A DNA stretch of 64,000 nt from positions 558,001-622,000 of the forward strand of contig NZ_JAHSPG010000001.1 in NCBI RefSeq assembly GCF_019130065.1, given 5' to 3'. Position numbers and translations under genes: made by a program. Under the pieces are notes generated by a model that searched no databases, was not told the origin of the DNA, and saw only the letters and a list, made by a program, of their open reading frames with translations. This document shows positions 10,201 to 18,104 of this stretch, one piece after another; position 1 is the first letter of the stretch; every line of letters begins with the position of its first letter. This stretch comes from Pinibacter aurantiacus. Its GTDB lineage: Bacteria > Bacteroidota > Bacteroidia > Chitinophagales > Chitinophagaceae.

Positions 10201-11521
10201 CAGATTCATACACCTCTTCATCCATCTCGGCCTGCGAAAGTCTGTGCCTCGATTTCCTTATAGCAAGATGATGCAAGGTTGCCTCTACAATGATCACCGC
10301 TCCATCTACGATCAACCCAAAGTCAATGGCACCAAGACTCATAAGGTTGGCACTCACGCCAAACGCATTCATCATACCAAGCGCAAATAGCATCGCCAGC
10401 GGAATAGCAGAAGCCACGATTAACCCTGCGCGAAAATTTCCCAAAAACAAAACAAGCACGAATATGACGATCAACGCACCTTCAATCAGATTTTTCTTTA
10501 CCGTGTTAACAGCGTGGCTTACTAAATCTGTTCTGTCCAGAAAAGGTTCTATCACCACATCTGCCGGAAGCGCTTTCTTGATGGTTACCATTTTATCTTT
10601 CACTCTATTTACCACGGCTGCGCTATTCGCACCTTTCAACATCATTACGATTCCGCCTACTACTTCTTTCTCTCCATTATACGTAACAGAACCATATCGC
10701 ACCGCACTGCCCAGCTGAACAACTGCAACATCCCGCACAAGAACCGGAATGCCATTGACTGTTTTAATTACAATACTCTTGATGTCGTCTAATGAAGAGA
10801 CCAATCCGATACCCCTGATAAAATAGGCATTTGGTTTCTTATCTATGTAGGCTCCTCCAGTGTTTTCGTTATTCTTTTCAAGCGCAGAAAATATCTCGGC
10901 AATGGTAACATTCATCGCTTTGAGTCGCGCCGGATTAACGGCTACCTCATATTGCTTAAGCAATCCGCCAAAACTGTTTACCTCCGCAACTCCGGGTGTT
11001 CCATATAATTGACGGGCAACGATCCAATCCTGCATAGTGCGCAGATCCATCGCCGTGTATTTATTCTCAGCACCTTCCTTGGGATGTAAAATATACTGAT
11101 ACACCTCTCCAAGCCCTGTGCTCACGGGCGCAAGCTCAGGCTTTCCAATACCTTTCGGAATCTTTTCCTCCGCCTCTTTCAATTTCTCATTAATGAGTTG
11201 ACGCGCAAAATAAATATCCACCGCATCGTCGAAAACAACGGTTATCACAGATAGTCCAAACCTTGAAATAGAGCGCATCTCAACAAGATCCGGCAAATTA
11301 GCAAGGCTCTGCTCAATTGGATATGTAACCAATTGTTCTGCTTCCTGTGCGGCAAGCGTGGGCGTTTGAGTAATTATCTGAACCTGGTTGTTCGTAATAT
11401 CAGGTACTGCATCAACCGGCAATTTTGTAGCACTCCATATTCCCCAAATGATGAGCGCCACTGTCATAATACCAATGACCAATTTATTCTTTATACTAAA
11501 TTGAATGATTTTACTGAGCAT
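7202..11521 (-). CDS. CusA/CzcA-type RND metal efflux pump fused to a TolC-type outer-membrane factor
   Basis: A 1439-residue protein. Residues 1-1035 are a complete heavy-metal RND pump: an N-terminal membrane helix, periplasmic porter domains, and the fourth-helix charged motif DFGLIVDGAVIIVEA for proton transfer. From Met1037 a second signal-peptide-like segment (MKPVVTIILLLVSTFSF) leads into about 380 residues with the coiled-coil pattern of TolC/CusC. Pump-channel fusions of this kind are known in Bacteroidota CzcA homologues. The start at 11521 is preferred over the longer frame because the N-terminus then matches the family (MLSKIIQFSIKNKL). The adaptor follows directly. Metal ions such as copper, zinc or cobalt are likely substrates. 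Confidence 0.9.
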   Translation of the reverse strand: MLSKIIQFSIKNKLVIGIMTVALIIWGIWSATKLPVDAVPDITNNQVQIITQTPTLAAQEAEQLVTYPIEQSLANLPDLVEMRSISRFGLSVITVVFDDAVDIYFARQLINEKLKEAEEKIPKGIGKPELAPVSTGLGEVYQYILHPKEGAENKYTAMDLRTMQDWIVARQLYGTPGVAEVNSFGGLLKQYEVAVNPARLKAMNVTIAEIFSALEKNNENTGGAYIDKKPNAYFIRGIGLVSSLDDIKSIVIKTVNGIPVLVRDVAVVQLGSAVRYGSVTYNGEKEVVGGIVMMLKGANSAAVVNRVKDKMVTIKKALPADVVIEPFLDRTDLVSHAVNTVKKNLIEGALIVIFVLVLFLGNFRAGLIVASAIPLAMLFALGMMNAFGVSANLMSLGAIDFGLIVDGAVIIVEATLHHLAIRKSRHRLSQAEMDEEVYESASKIRTSAAFGEIIILIVYIPILTLAGIEGKMFRPMAQTVSFAILGALILSLTYIPMMSALFLPKSYSDKKTFSDKMMDVFLRWYQPLLNKSIKFRKLIVAITAILFGVAIFIFTRMGSEFIPQLQEGDYAFHCILPQGTSLSQSVETSMQASRIVKTFPEVKMVVGKTGSAEVPTDPMPPEATDLVIVLKPKKEWKSTKDYNELASMIEEKLQIIPGVFFEINQPIQMRFNELMTGVRQDVAVKIFGENIDTLAALAPKVAEIVKSVKGASEPQIERTVGLPQITIQYDRARIAAYGMNIQDINRTVRAAFAGESAGVVFENERKFDLVVRLDSASRSSIQDVSDLFVSTPDGTQIPLSQVAVVSFKEGPAQISREEGKRRIVVGFNIKERDVASIVEEIQTKLSKANLLPSGYYYTYGGTFENLQKASARLQIAVPVALALIFLLLFFTFGSLKESLLIFTAIPMSAIGGVFALLLRDMPFSISAGVGFIALFGVAVLNGIVLISTFNQLEKEGVSDVLERVKQGASLRLRPVLMTALVASLGFIPMALSNSAGAEVQKPLATVVIGGLITATFLTLIVLPLLYILFSTKTKIKMKPVVTIILLLVSTFSFNSTWAQQPVSKRLSIDEVLTSSKANLQYEVNKQQINKGQLLIKSSGMLPKTGVFAENEDLRPSDKSGILKIGLSQSVAWPGLYKAQKNYYTEQLKYFQTRTSAIDAELKKNVRDVYYQLWYLEDKQKLFLSLDSIYRSLLDAAVLKARTGDSPGLDSIAANVRLRELQAMLQQSYSEQKIQQQLLMQLLNSEQAILPQNKALEKLVLHAAANDSTHPVIQLQNQNIKIAQAAVNVTRNENRPEFSGRFFSQRLYGLSDPYSGFSVSATFPLFGMKAYGNKLKASQAEANVQQTQYELDSQLFATERSQAEKEVEKNNALLDFYESTGLKQASEIIKASTLAYRSGEISFAELSQFLTQAIDIRRNYLENLNSYNHSVIQYYYFINQ

Positions 11522-11550
11522 TGTTGTTGTGATTTGTGAGAGAAAACAGT

Positions 11551-11662
11551 ATGCTAAATGCTGAACGCCCAACGCCTAACGCCTAACGCGAGGCCCCGAA
11601 CGCGAGATATACCATCATGTGAGGCCACCCGCGTTAAGCGTTAGGCGTTCAGCATTAAGCAT
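11551..11662. repeat. Inverted repeat with AACGCCTAACGC units
   Basis: Left arm 11551-11590 and right arm 11630-11662 are imperfect inverted copies built from the unit AACGCCTAACGC and flanked by ATGCT/AGCAT. It lies between the exported Cys/His-rich gene and the pump gene. A shorter relative lies at 63421-63474. Confidence 0.8.
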
Positions 11663-11694
11663 ACAAAGAATCAATAAATTAAATCGGGAAGTAA

Positions 11695-12012
11695 CTACAC
11701 CAATTGAGGAGGTTGCCAAACAGGATTTGATCTCTCAAGTAAATTGTCTTCAATCAACGATTGAAAATGTGTAAATGAAGAAAAGGTATTGAAAGAAAAG
11801 AAAGGAATACTCTGTGTTACTAAATGAATGGAGCAACATGAGCAATGACAAAAAGGTGAACAGGAATCCTCGTGGTCATTATGTGTTTTGTCTGAAGTTT
11901 TCGTGAGCTCCGTTTTCGCCTTACCATCCTTCGTAATAGCATCACAGTCAGCGCAAGGCAGGCAGCTTAGCGTCAGGACAAGAATTGCCATTATGAAGGT
12001 TAACAATTTCAT
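11695..12012 (-). CDS. Small exported Cys/His-rich protein (DUF6660-like)
   Basis: A 105-residue protein. Starting at 12012 gives a clean signal peptide (MKLLTFIMAILVLTLSCLP); the open frame extends 13 codons further but lacks this feature. The mature part is short, with a charged linker and then a dense cluster HNDHEDSCSPFCHCSCC, suitable for binding metal ions. It resembles the DUF6660 proteins that precede CusA-type pumps in Bacteroidota. As first gene of the efflux operon it may capture or sense metal in the periplasm; that role is inferred. Confidence 0.7.
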   Translation of the reverse strand: MKLLTFIMAILVLTLSCLPCADCDAITKDGKAKTELTKTSDKTHNDHEDSCSPFCHCSCCSIHLVTQSIPFFSFNTFSSFTHFQSLIEDNLLERSNPVWQPPQLV

Positions 12013-12123
12013 TACACGCGAAACTAATAGTTTAAGCGAAAACTCACACAAAATATTGAATATTTATAATTTACCTATTGTTGCAATTTCCTACCAAACA
12101 AATAGTTAGCTAACAAAAATTAT

Positions 12124-12852
12124 TTACAGCAGCGCCTTTTCAATTATCTCGCTCTCGTCGCAGTAAATGCTTTTCCATTTACAATCAGTAAAATAATCGA
12201 TGCAACCCAATGATAAAAATGCACCATCCACATTTGCCAACGTGTAGCGCAAAATGAATGTTGCAGCGCCGGTTTCTGATATCATTACGTTATCACATTT
12301 CACCCAGGGCGCCTTGAAATGGAAGTAATAGCAATCATGCAGCTGCTCCTTTATTTTTCCAACGGCACCGGTTATTTTTTCCCGCGCTTCGTCTTGCAAT
12401 AACTCATCTTTAATAATGATTGAAAAATTATTGCAGTAGAAGTTTTCATTGCTGGGATTACTCCTCAATTTTCCATCACCATAGATGCAAACCACGATCT
12501 CCGGAAAAACATAATTCTTGATCGCAGTTGTTTTCTGTGGTACCCAAAAATCAGTATGGCAATGATTCCAGCCCTCTGTTCCAACATACTTCTCAAGCCA
12601 GAGGAAATCTTTTTTCCCATCCATGGCCATTTTCCCAAACGACAAATATCCCTTTGAACCCTTGCTGGACTGGAAAGTATTAATAGAAGGTTTCTGACTG
12701 GCAATGGAAAAAATTTCACCCAACCAGGGTTGTATCTTACTAAACTTTTCCGGATTCAGGAAAATGTCGGTGAAAGCCACTGGCTTAATCGGAAAAGTAT
12801 AAACGGAGTAAATCATTTCCTGTCCGAGTAAATTGTATTCTGTAAAAGTCAT
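12124..12852 (-). CDS. Hypothetical protein, 242 residues
   Basis: Not recognised. The start at 12852 is chosen because the 22 upstream codons look non-coding. The protein has no signal peptide or membrane segment, so it is probably cytoplasmic. It is rich in aromatic residues and mixed strand-helix segments, with Trp/His/Cys in the stretch EGWNHCHTDFWVPQ and a late Cys-rich end. It is on the same strand as the efflux operon, upstream of it and separated by about 110 bases, and is probably transcribed alone. Confidence 0.6.
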   Translation of the reverse strand: MTFTEYNLLGQEMIYSVYTFPIKPVAFTDIFLNPEKFSKIQPWLGEIFSIASQKPSINTFQSSKGSKGYLSFGKMAMDGKKDFLWLEKYVGTEGWNHCHTDFWVPQKTTAIKNYVFPEIVVCIYGDGKLRSNPSNENFYCNNFSIIIKDELLQDEAREKITGAVGKIKEQLHDCYYFHFKAPWVKCDNVMISETGAATFILRYTLANVDGAFLSLGCIDYFTDCKWKSIYCDESEIIEKALL

Positions 12853-13152
12853 TTTTAAGATTATTGAAACGACCACCTGCCTTGGATAAGCGGCCTTGTT
12901 TGGATTGTTTTGACACAATCGAATTGATCATAAGCCAATTTATACAATTTTTGATGAAAATGCCAACTACACTTCTCGTGTGTAGATGGCCGTTGATATC
13001 AACATCAGTGCCTGTATGTATAGTGATTAATTCATTAGGAAAAGTTTCTAACGAGCCTGATTGGCATTTACTGTAAATAAAACCTTATGCAAAAGCGCAC
13101 AAAGAGTACTTCTTATAATTTTCCGGGTGCTTAAAAAAAGATAAATAAAATA
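12853..13152. other. Intergenic stretch, no gene seen
   Basis: This is the divergent space between the hypothetical gene and the sulfur-associated operon. The short open frames here have no family features or convincing start signals. No hairpin or promoter box stands out until the palindrome at 13153. Confidence 0.5.
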
Positions 13153-13177
13153 ATAGTCTATTTATTTGGTGGACTAT
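13153..13177 (+). promoter_or_regulatory. Palindromic element AGTCTA-N9-TGGACT upstream of the susC operon
   Basis: Arms ATAGTCTA (13153-13160) and TGGACTAT (13170-13177) are inverted with one mismatch around the 9-base spacer TTTATTTGG. The spacer reads as a near match to the TAnnTTTG promoter box. The same arms with the same spacing recur at 24514-24534 upstream of the sulfate exporter gene. It is best read as an operator overlapping a promoter that is shared by both transcription units. Confidence 0.6.
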
Positions 13178-13276
13178 ACAATTTAAGATAATATTGTGAT
13201 TCATTAGTCATCTGAACTATATTATGAAACACAATAGTTCCTACAATAAGAGGATTTTAACCAGCTACTTTTATCA

Positions 13277-13592
13277 ATTGCCATCCCACTCCGTGGCAAT
13301 CGTAACAACATGCTACTGTTGCGATTGCACGTGCTGTTAATGCTGCACTTTATCACCCTTGATTATACTATACCGTAATAATTGTCACTCTTATTTTTAA
13401 CGGTAAATAATTATCACCATAAATATGCTGAACCAGGAATATAACCAATATTCATGGGCTCTAACGATGCGTAACATTCGCGGGTTATCATCGGAAAGCT
13501 TTTGGATATGCGAGTTCTCTTATAAAAGATATCGCGCGGGACCATAAAAGACAGGCGCACAAAAAAGCCAGGAACTGTTCGCGCAGTCCTGG
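13277..13592 (+). promoter_or_regulatory. Structured 5' leader of the susC operon
   Basis: Five inverted repeats lie in the about 470 bases between the palindromic promoter and susC: ATTGCCA/TGGCAAT (13277-13300); AATCGTAACA/TGTTGCGATT (13298-13326, sharing three bases with the first); TACCGT/ACGGTA (13371-13405); CGATG/CATCG with inner TAAC/GTTA (13465-13493); and CCAGGAACTG/CAGTCCTGG (13568-13592). No known riboswitch class was recognised. It may be a regulatory leader; this is inference from the hairpins. Confidence 0.4.
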
Positions 13593-13645
13593 CCCGGAAA
13601 TAACAAGGCTTCGCGGCCTCATTACTAATAACCAAAGCAAACATA

Positions 13646-16600
13646 ATGAAAAAATATGTACTGACGGGGCTATTGCTCCTGTCCGTCCTATCGGTAATTT
13701 TCGCCCAAAAAATTGAACCTCTTATTAATTCTACTCTTAACGGAAGAGTACTGGATCGCAAAACAAATCTACCTTTAAGCGGCGCAGACGTTCAAATAAA
13801 AGGCACAACGCATGAAGTGGTAGCCGACAATGAGGGCCGCTTCAATTTCAGAACGGGTCAAAAATTTCCTTACATACTTATTGTTTCACACGTAGGATAT
13901 GAAACACAGGAAATTACCGTAACCTCCAGCACAATAGAGATCCAGCTTAAAGAAACATCCAAAGGTCTTGAAGAAGTTGTTGTAGTGGGTTATGGCACAT
14001 CAAAAAGAAAGAACCTGGTAGGTGCCGTAACCAAAGTAAATGCAAGTGAACTCAAAGACATTCCTGCAGGCGGCTTCGATGCACAGCTGCAAGGTAAAGC
14101 AGCGGGCCTGCAAACAACCACCACTTCGGGCGTACCAGGCGAAAGTGTAACAGTTCGTCTTCGCGGTGCAACGTCTATCAATGCAGACAACACGCCACTA
14201 TATGTAATTGACGGCGTGTTTGTAAACAGCACGAGTTTACAAACGGTAAGTACAGGCGGTAAATCAACGTCGCCTATTTCAGACATCAATCCTTCGGACA
14301 TAGAAAGCGTTGAAGTGCTGAAAGATGCGGAGGCGACAGCATTGTACGGCTCACGGGGTGCAAATGGCGTTATCATTGTTACTACCAAACGCGGTAATTT
14401 CAGCGATGGCACACGCATCAACGCGCAGGCTTCACATGGCTATGCATGGGCTCCTCCTTTATGGAAATTAACCACGGGCCCAGAACACGCAACGCTGGTA
14501 AATGAATATTTTACAAACATTGGAGGAAAACTACCTTTCACCGGCGATGTGCTTAATCCTGCGGCATCAAGTGGTCGCGGCACTCCCGATTTGCAAAAAA
14601 CTTATGACAGACTGGATGAAGCTTTCCAGACTGCCAACCTTAGCAACTACAACCTCTCTGTTGCATCAGGCAACAAAGCGACGAGGTTCTATCTTGGCGC
14701 AGGTTACGACAAGCAGGAATCCATTCTCAAACCCATAAGTTTTGATCGTGCCACATTCAAATTCAACATTGATCATAAGATAAGTTCTATCGTGCAAATA
14801 GGTAGCAGCAACACGCTTACACGCACACACAGGAACCAGGGAAGAGCCGGCGACGGCCCTGCAGGTGGTATTCTGCAAGCTGCCTTGCATACACCTACTT
14901 ACCTGCCTCCTACCAATGACCAGGGTGTACTGGTGGGACGTGCGGGATTTGATAACCTCACGCTGTTATTGCAATACTATGACGTGAATGCTGTGAGCTT
15001 GCGATATATTGGTAACGTATATGCCGATGTACAAATTCTTCCTGATCTGAAATTCCGCACAAGCTGGGGCGTGGACTATGACAACTACAAAGAATCTGAA
15101 TACTGGAACAGTTTGCTGATTGCCGGAAGCCCTTCTGGTGACGCCACTTCCAGCATATCTGCCAATGCGAGCTGGTTGAATGAACAAACACTTACCTATC
15201 GCAAAAAACTGGGCAAGCACAACTTTGGTGTACTTGTTGGGAATACATTGCAAAGCAATACTTTCGAAAGAACGTTCCTCGATGGAAAAGGTTTCGCGAA
15301 TAACTCGTTCACAAAAATTTCGGCTGCCTCTGTAATCACAGGAACACAAAACTGGAGCCAGAATACGCTCGCATCTTTTTTTGGAAAAATTGATTACACT
15401 TTTGATGACAAGTATATCATCAACGCCAGCCTTCGCGCCGATGGTTCGTCAAAGTTTGGCCCGCAAAGAAAATGGGGATACTTCCCTTCTGTTGGCGCAG
15501 CGTGGCGCGTGAAGCAGGAAAAATTTCTTAGAGATGTTGCTGTGATCAGCGACCTCAAATTGAGAGCCAGCTATGGTATTACAGGAAACCAAAACGGCAT
15601 TGGTGATTTTGCTTCGCAAGGTTTGTGGACAGGCGGTTCTTCTTACAAAGACACTGCTGGTATTGCACCTCAACAATTGGCAAATGACAATTTGCAGTGG
15701 GAAAAAACAAGCCAGTTCAACATTGGTACTGATGTTTCTTTTTTCAACGGAAGACTTTCACTGGAAGCAAACTATTATTACAAATACACCAGCGACGGAT
15801 TGCTGCAATTGGCAAGACCTGCCACTACAGGTTTCAGCACTTACTGGAGCAATGCCGCAGAGATCAGCAACAAAGGATTTGAACTTACGATCAACAGCAT
15901 CAACATCCAGAAAAAGAATTTCACATGGTCCACCAACTTTAACGTAGCGCAGAATATCAATAAGATCGAGAAGCTGGCAACGCCATTGCAATACGGAAGC
16001 CGCAACCTTATTCTGTTGCAGCAGGGTACTCCAATGTATTCCTTCTATCTCTACAAACAATTGTATGTTGATCCGCAAACTGGTAACGCTATTTATCAGA
16101 AGGCAGATGGCACACAGGGTATGAATCCTAAAGCAAGTGACAAACAGATCATGGGAAGTGTGTGGCCAAAATTCTTCGGAGGTTTGGGCAATGATATTAC
16201 ACTGGGCAACTTCGACTTTAATATCTTCTTCTCCTTCCAATACGGCAACAAAACATACAACCACAACCGCTTCTTTGGTGAAGGCGGCGGTGCAAGAGAT
16301 GCAGCAAGGGTAATCTTCGCGAGTGATCTTGCTCGCTGGCAAAAACCGGGCGACATCACAGATGTTCCTAAAGCTGATGGTGTAAACGTAAACAACTACC
16401 TGGATGCGGGCAGCCGCTGGCTGGAAGATGGCAGCTTCGTTCGCCTGCGCAATGTTACACTTGGCTATTCATTTCCTAAAACGCTCGTTAAGAACATCGG
16501 CTTAAGAAATATTCGTGTATACGTTACCGGTAGCAACCTATTCCTCATCACCAAATACAGCGGCCCCGATCCTGAATCGGCTGCGAACAGCAACCAAAAC

Positions 16601-16672
16601 CAGCCGGGCATAGACCTTGGTACGCCACCTCAACCACGCAGCGTACAATTCGGTATCAATGTAGGCATCTAA
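13646..16672 (+). CDS. SusC/RagA-family TonB-dependent outer-membrane transporter
   Basis: A 1008-residue protein with signal peptide (MKKYVLTGLLLLSVLSVIFA), a carboxypeptidase-regulatory-like domain (residues about 30-110, LNGRVLDRKTNLPLSGADV), a plug domain beginning near GLEEVVVVGYGTSK, and a beta barrel to the C-terminus. It lacks the extra STN signalling domain seen in anti-sigma-linked SusC proteins. SusC proteins import bulky substrates with a SusD lipoprotein lid, which is encoded 37 bases downstream. Here the neighbours are sulfur-oxidation genes rather than glycan enzymes, so the cargo may be an organosulfur compound or a sulfated molecule (inference). Confidence 0.92.
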   Translation: MKKYVLTGLLLLSVLSVIFAQKIEPLINSTLNGRVLDRKTNLPLSGADVQIKGTTHEVVADNEGRFNFRTGQKFPYILIVSHVGYETQEITVTSSTIEIQLKETSKGLEEVVVVGYGTSKRKNLVGAVTKVNASELKDIPAGGFDAQLQGKAAGLQTTTTSGVPGESVTVRLRGATSINADNTPLYVIDGVFVNSTSLQTVSTGGKSTSPISDINPSDIESVEVLKDAEATALYGSRGANGVIIVTTKRGNFSDGTRINAQASHGYAWAPPLWKLTTGPEHATLVNEYFTNIGGKLPFTGDVLNPAASSGRGTPDLQKTYDRLDEAFQTANLSNYNLSVASGNKATRFYLGAGYDKQESILKPISFDRATFKFNIDHKISSIVQIGSSNTLTRTHRNQGRAGDGPAGGILQAALHTPTYLPPTNDQGVLVGRAGFDNLTLLLQYYDVNAVSLRYIGNVYADVQILPDLKFRTSWGVDYDNYKESEYWNSLLIAGSPSGDATSSISANASWLNEQTLTYRKKLGKHNFGVLVGNTLQSNTFERTFLDGKGFANNSFTKISAASVITGTQNWSQNTLASFFGKIDYTFDDKYIINASLRADGSSKFGPQRKWGYFPSVGAAWRVKQEKFLRDVAVISDLKLRASYGITGNQNGIGDFASQGLWTGGSSYKDTAGIAPQQLANDNLQWEKTSQFNIGTDVSFFNGRLSLEANYYYKYTSDGLLQLARPATTGFSTYWSNAAEISNKGFELTINSINIQKKNFTWSTNFNVAQNINKIEKLATPLQYGSRNLILLQQGTPMYSFYLYKQLYVDPQTGNAIYQKADGTQGMNPKASDKQIMGSVWPKFFGGLGNDITLGNFDFNIFFSFQYGNKTYNHNRFFGEGGGARDAARVIFASDLARWQKPGDITDVPKADGVNVNNYLDAGSRWLEDGSFVRLRNVTLGYSFPKTLVKNIGLRNIRVYVTGSNLFLITKYSGPDPESAANSNQNQPGIDLGTPPQPRSVQFGINVGI

Positions 16673-16709
16673 AACAGAATATCCACCTGGCACATGCCAG
16701 TAAAAAAAT

Positions 16710-18068
16710 ATGACCATGAAATTTCGCAATTATATACTATCGGCAACTGTTTCACTTTCCCTTGCTTCCTGCCAGAAATTTTTGGAAGTACAGCCAAAAG
16801 AATCCGTTTCCGATGAACAGACAATATTTGATGTTACCTCTGCAACAGAAGCTGTGCGCGGCATTTACAACGCATTCGCAAATGGCAGTTATTACGGCAC
16901 CAGCTTCCAGTCAATCGGCTATCTGTCCGGCGACAATGTGCAATGGACAGGTTCACAATCACAAGTACAGGAATTCATCAATCACAATGTGAGATCTGAT
17001 AACTCCACAATCAGTGCGGCATGGGGCCAAATATATGTTGCCATTAACCGTGCAAATAATGTGATTGATAAAGTGCCTACACTGCAAGACCCTCATTTTA
17101 GTGAAGACAATAAAAATCAATTACTGGGCGAAGCTTATTTTCTAAGAGCTCTCGCTTACTTCGACCTCGTACGTACATGGGGTGGCGTGCCACTTATCCT
17201 GAAACCGACATTAACAGCTACAGACAATTCAGGCGTTGCAAGAAGCACTAAACAGGAAACCTATGCACAGGTTTTGAATGACCTAAACAAAGCAGAAGCA
17301 TTGCTCCCGGCTTCTACCAATCGCTACCGTGCTACGGCAAAAACTGTGTGGGCATTGAAATCCCGCTACTATCTGTACCAGGGAGATTGGGCAAAAGCGG
17401 AGTCATATGCAACCAAAGTAATCAGCGATGTAACGAACTATCAATTGAAGTCGCCTTACAATTCTTTTTTTGCGAATGGCGCAAGAGGCACGGTAGAATC
17501 AGTATTTGAGATCTATTATAATGGAACCACAGAAACCAACGGCCATGGCGGTCAGTGGTTGCCTCAAACTTTAGGCGGCACAAGACAATGGGCACCAAAC
17601 GATGCATTCGTTGCTCTGGCAAACAATGCTACCATCGGAGGCAATCGCAGTGCGCTTGTTGCAAAAGATAACCAGAACCGCTGGTATGGCACATTGTACC
17701 CGAGCACTACTTCCTCCGCTTCATACGTGATAAGGATCGCGGAACTCTTTCTTATCAGAGCTGAAGCAAGGGCGCAACAAAATCTTCTTACCGGAGCAAG
17801 CGGTGCATTGTTCGACTTGAATGCAGTACGTGCAAGGGCTGGCCTTGATGCAAGCACGGCTACAACTCAGGCAGATGTATTATTAGCGATAGAGAATGAG
17901 CGTCGTGTGGAATTTGCATTTGAACCTCATCGCTGGTTCGATCTTGTGAGAACAAACAGAGCCGCTGCTGTGCTGGGCGTGACAGATACCACTAAATACA
18001 TTCTGCCACTGCCAAGTCAGCAAGTACTACTCGATCCTGCACTCAAACAAAATCCCGGCTATAACTAA
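16710..18068 (+). CDS. SusD/RagB-family outer-membrane lipoprotein
   Basis: A 452-residue protein with lipobox LASC and acylated cysteine near residue 21, followed by QKFLEVQPKESVSDEQTIFD, the typical SusD start. The helical TPR-like core contains the usual GEAYFLRALAYFDLVR segment and the C-terminal signature ENERRVEFAFEPHRWFDLVR. An in-frame ATG two codons downstream is an alternative start. It partners the SusC encoded just upstream in substrate capture. The sequence shows no clue to the ligand. Confidence 0.92.
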   Translation: MTMKFRNYILSATVSLSLASCQKFLEVQPKESVSDEQTIFDVTSATEAVRGIYNAFANGSYYGTSFQSIGYLSGDNVQWTGSQSQVQEFINHNVRSDNSTISAAWGQIYVAINRANNVIDKVPTLQDPHFSEDNKNQLLGEAYFLRALAYFDLVRTWGGVPLILKPTLTATDNSGVARSTKQETYAQVLNDLNKAEALLPASTNRYRATAKTVWALKSRYYLYQGDWAKAESYATKVISDVTNYQLKSPYNSFFANGARGTVESVFEIYYNGTTETNGHGGQWLPQTLGGTRQWAPNDAFVALANNATIGGNRSALVAKDNQNRWYGTLYPSTTSSASYVIRIAELFLIRAEARAQQNLLTGASGALFDLNAVRARAGLDASTATTQADVLLAIENERRVEFAFEPHRWFDLVRTNRAAAVLGVTDTTKYILPLPSQQVLLDPALKQNPGYN

Positions 18069-18104
18069 ACAAATATTCTTAACAATTGCTAAAAGTTCAT
18101 CATT

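Noticed and set aside
12864-13076. 70-codon plus-strand frame in the gap before the sulfur locus
   Set aside because: It is short, has no ribosome-binding context or recognisable domain, and lies upstream of the predicted promoter.
13277-13592. Known riboswitch (SAM, cobalamin) in the sulfur-locus leader
   Set aside because: I looked for the conserved cores of these classes and did not recognise any; only unclassified hairpins remain.
13414-13761. 115-codon minus-strand frame across the susC start
   Set aside because: It overlaps the susC signal peptide region and has no start signal or family features; the leader hairpins explain the region better.
13646-18068. Polysaccharide utilisation locus assignment for the first SusC/SusD pair
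   Set aside because: There is no glycoside hydrolase, lyase or sulfatase in the transcription unit; all neighbours are membrane or redox proteins linked to sulfur.
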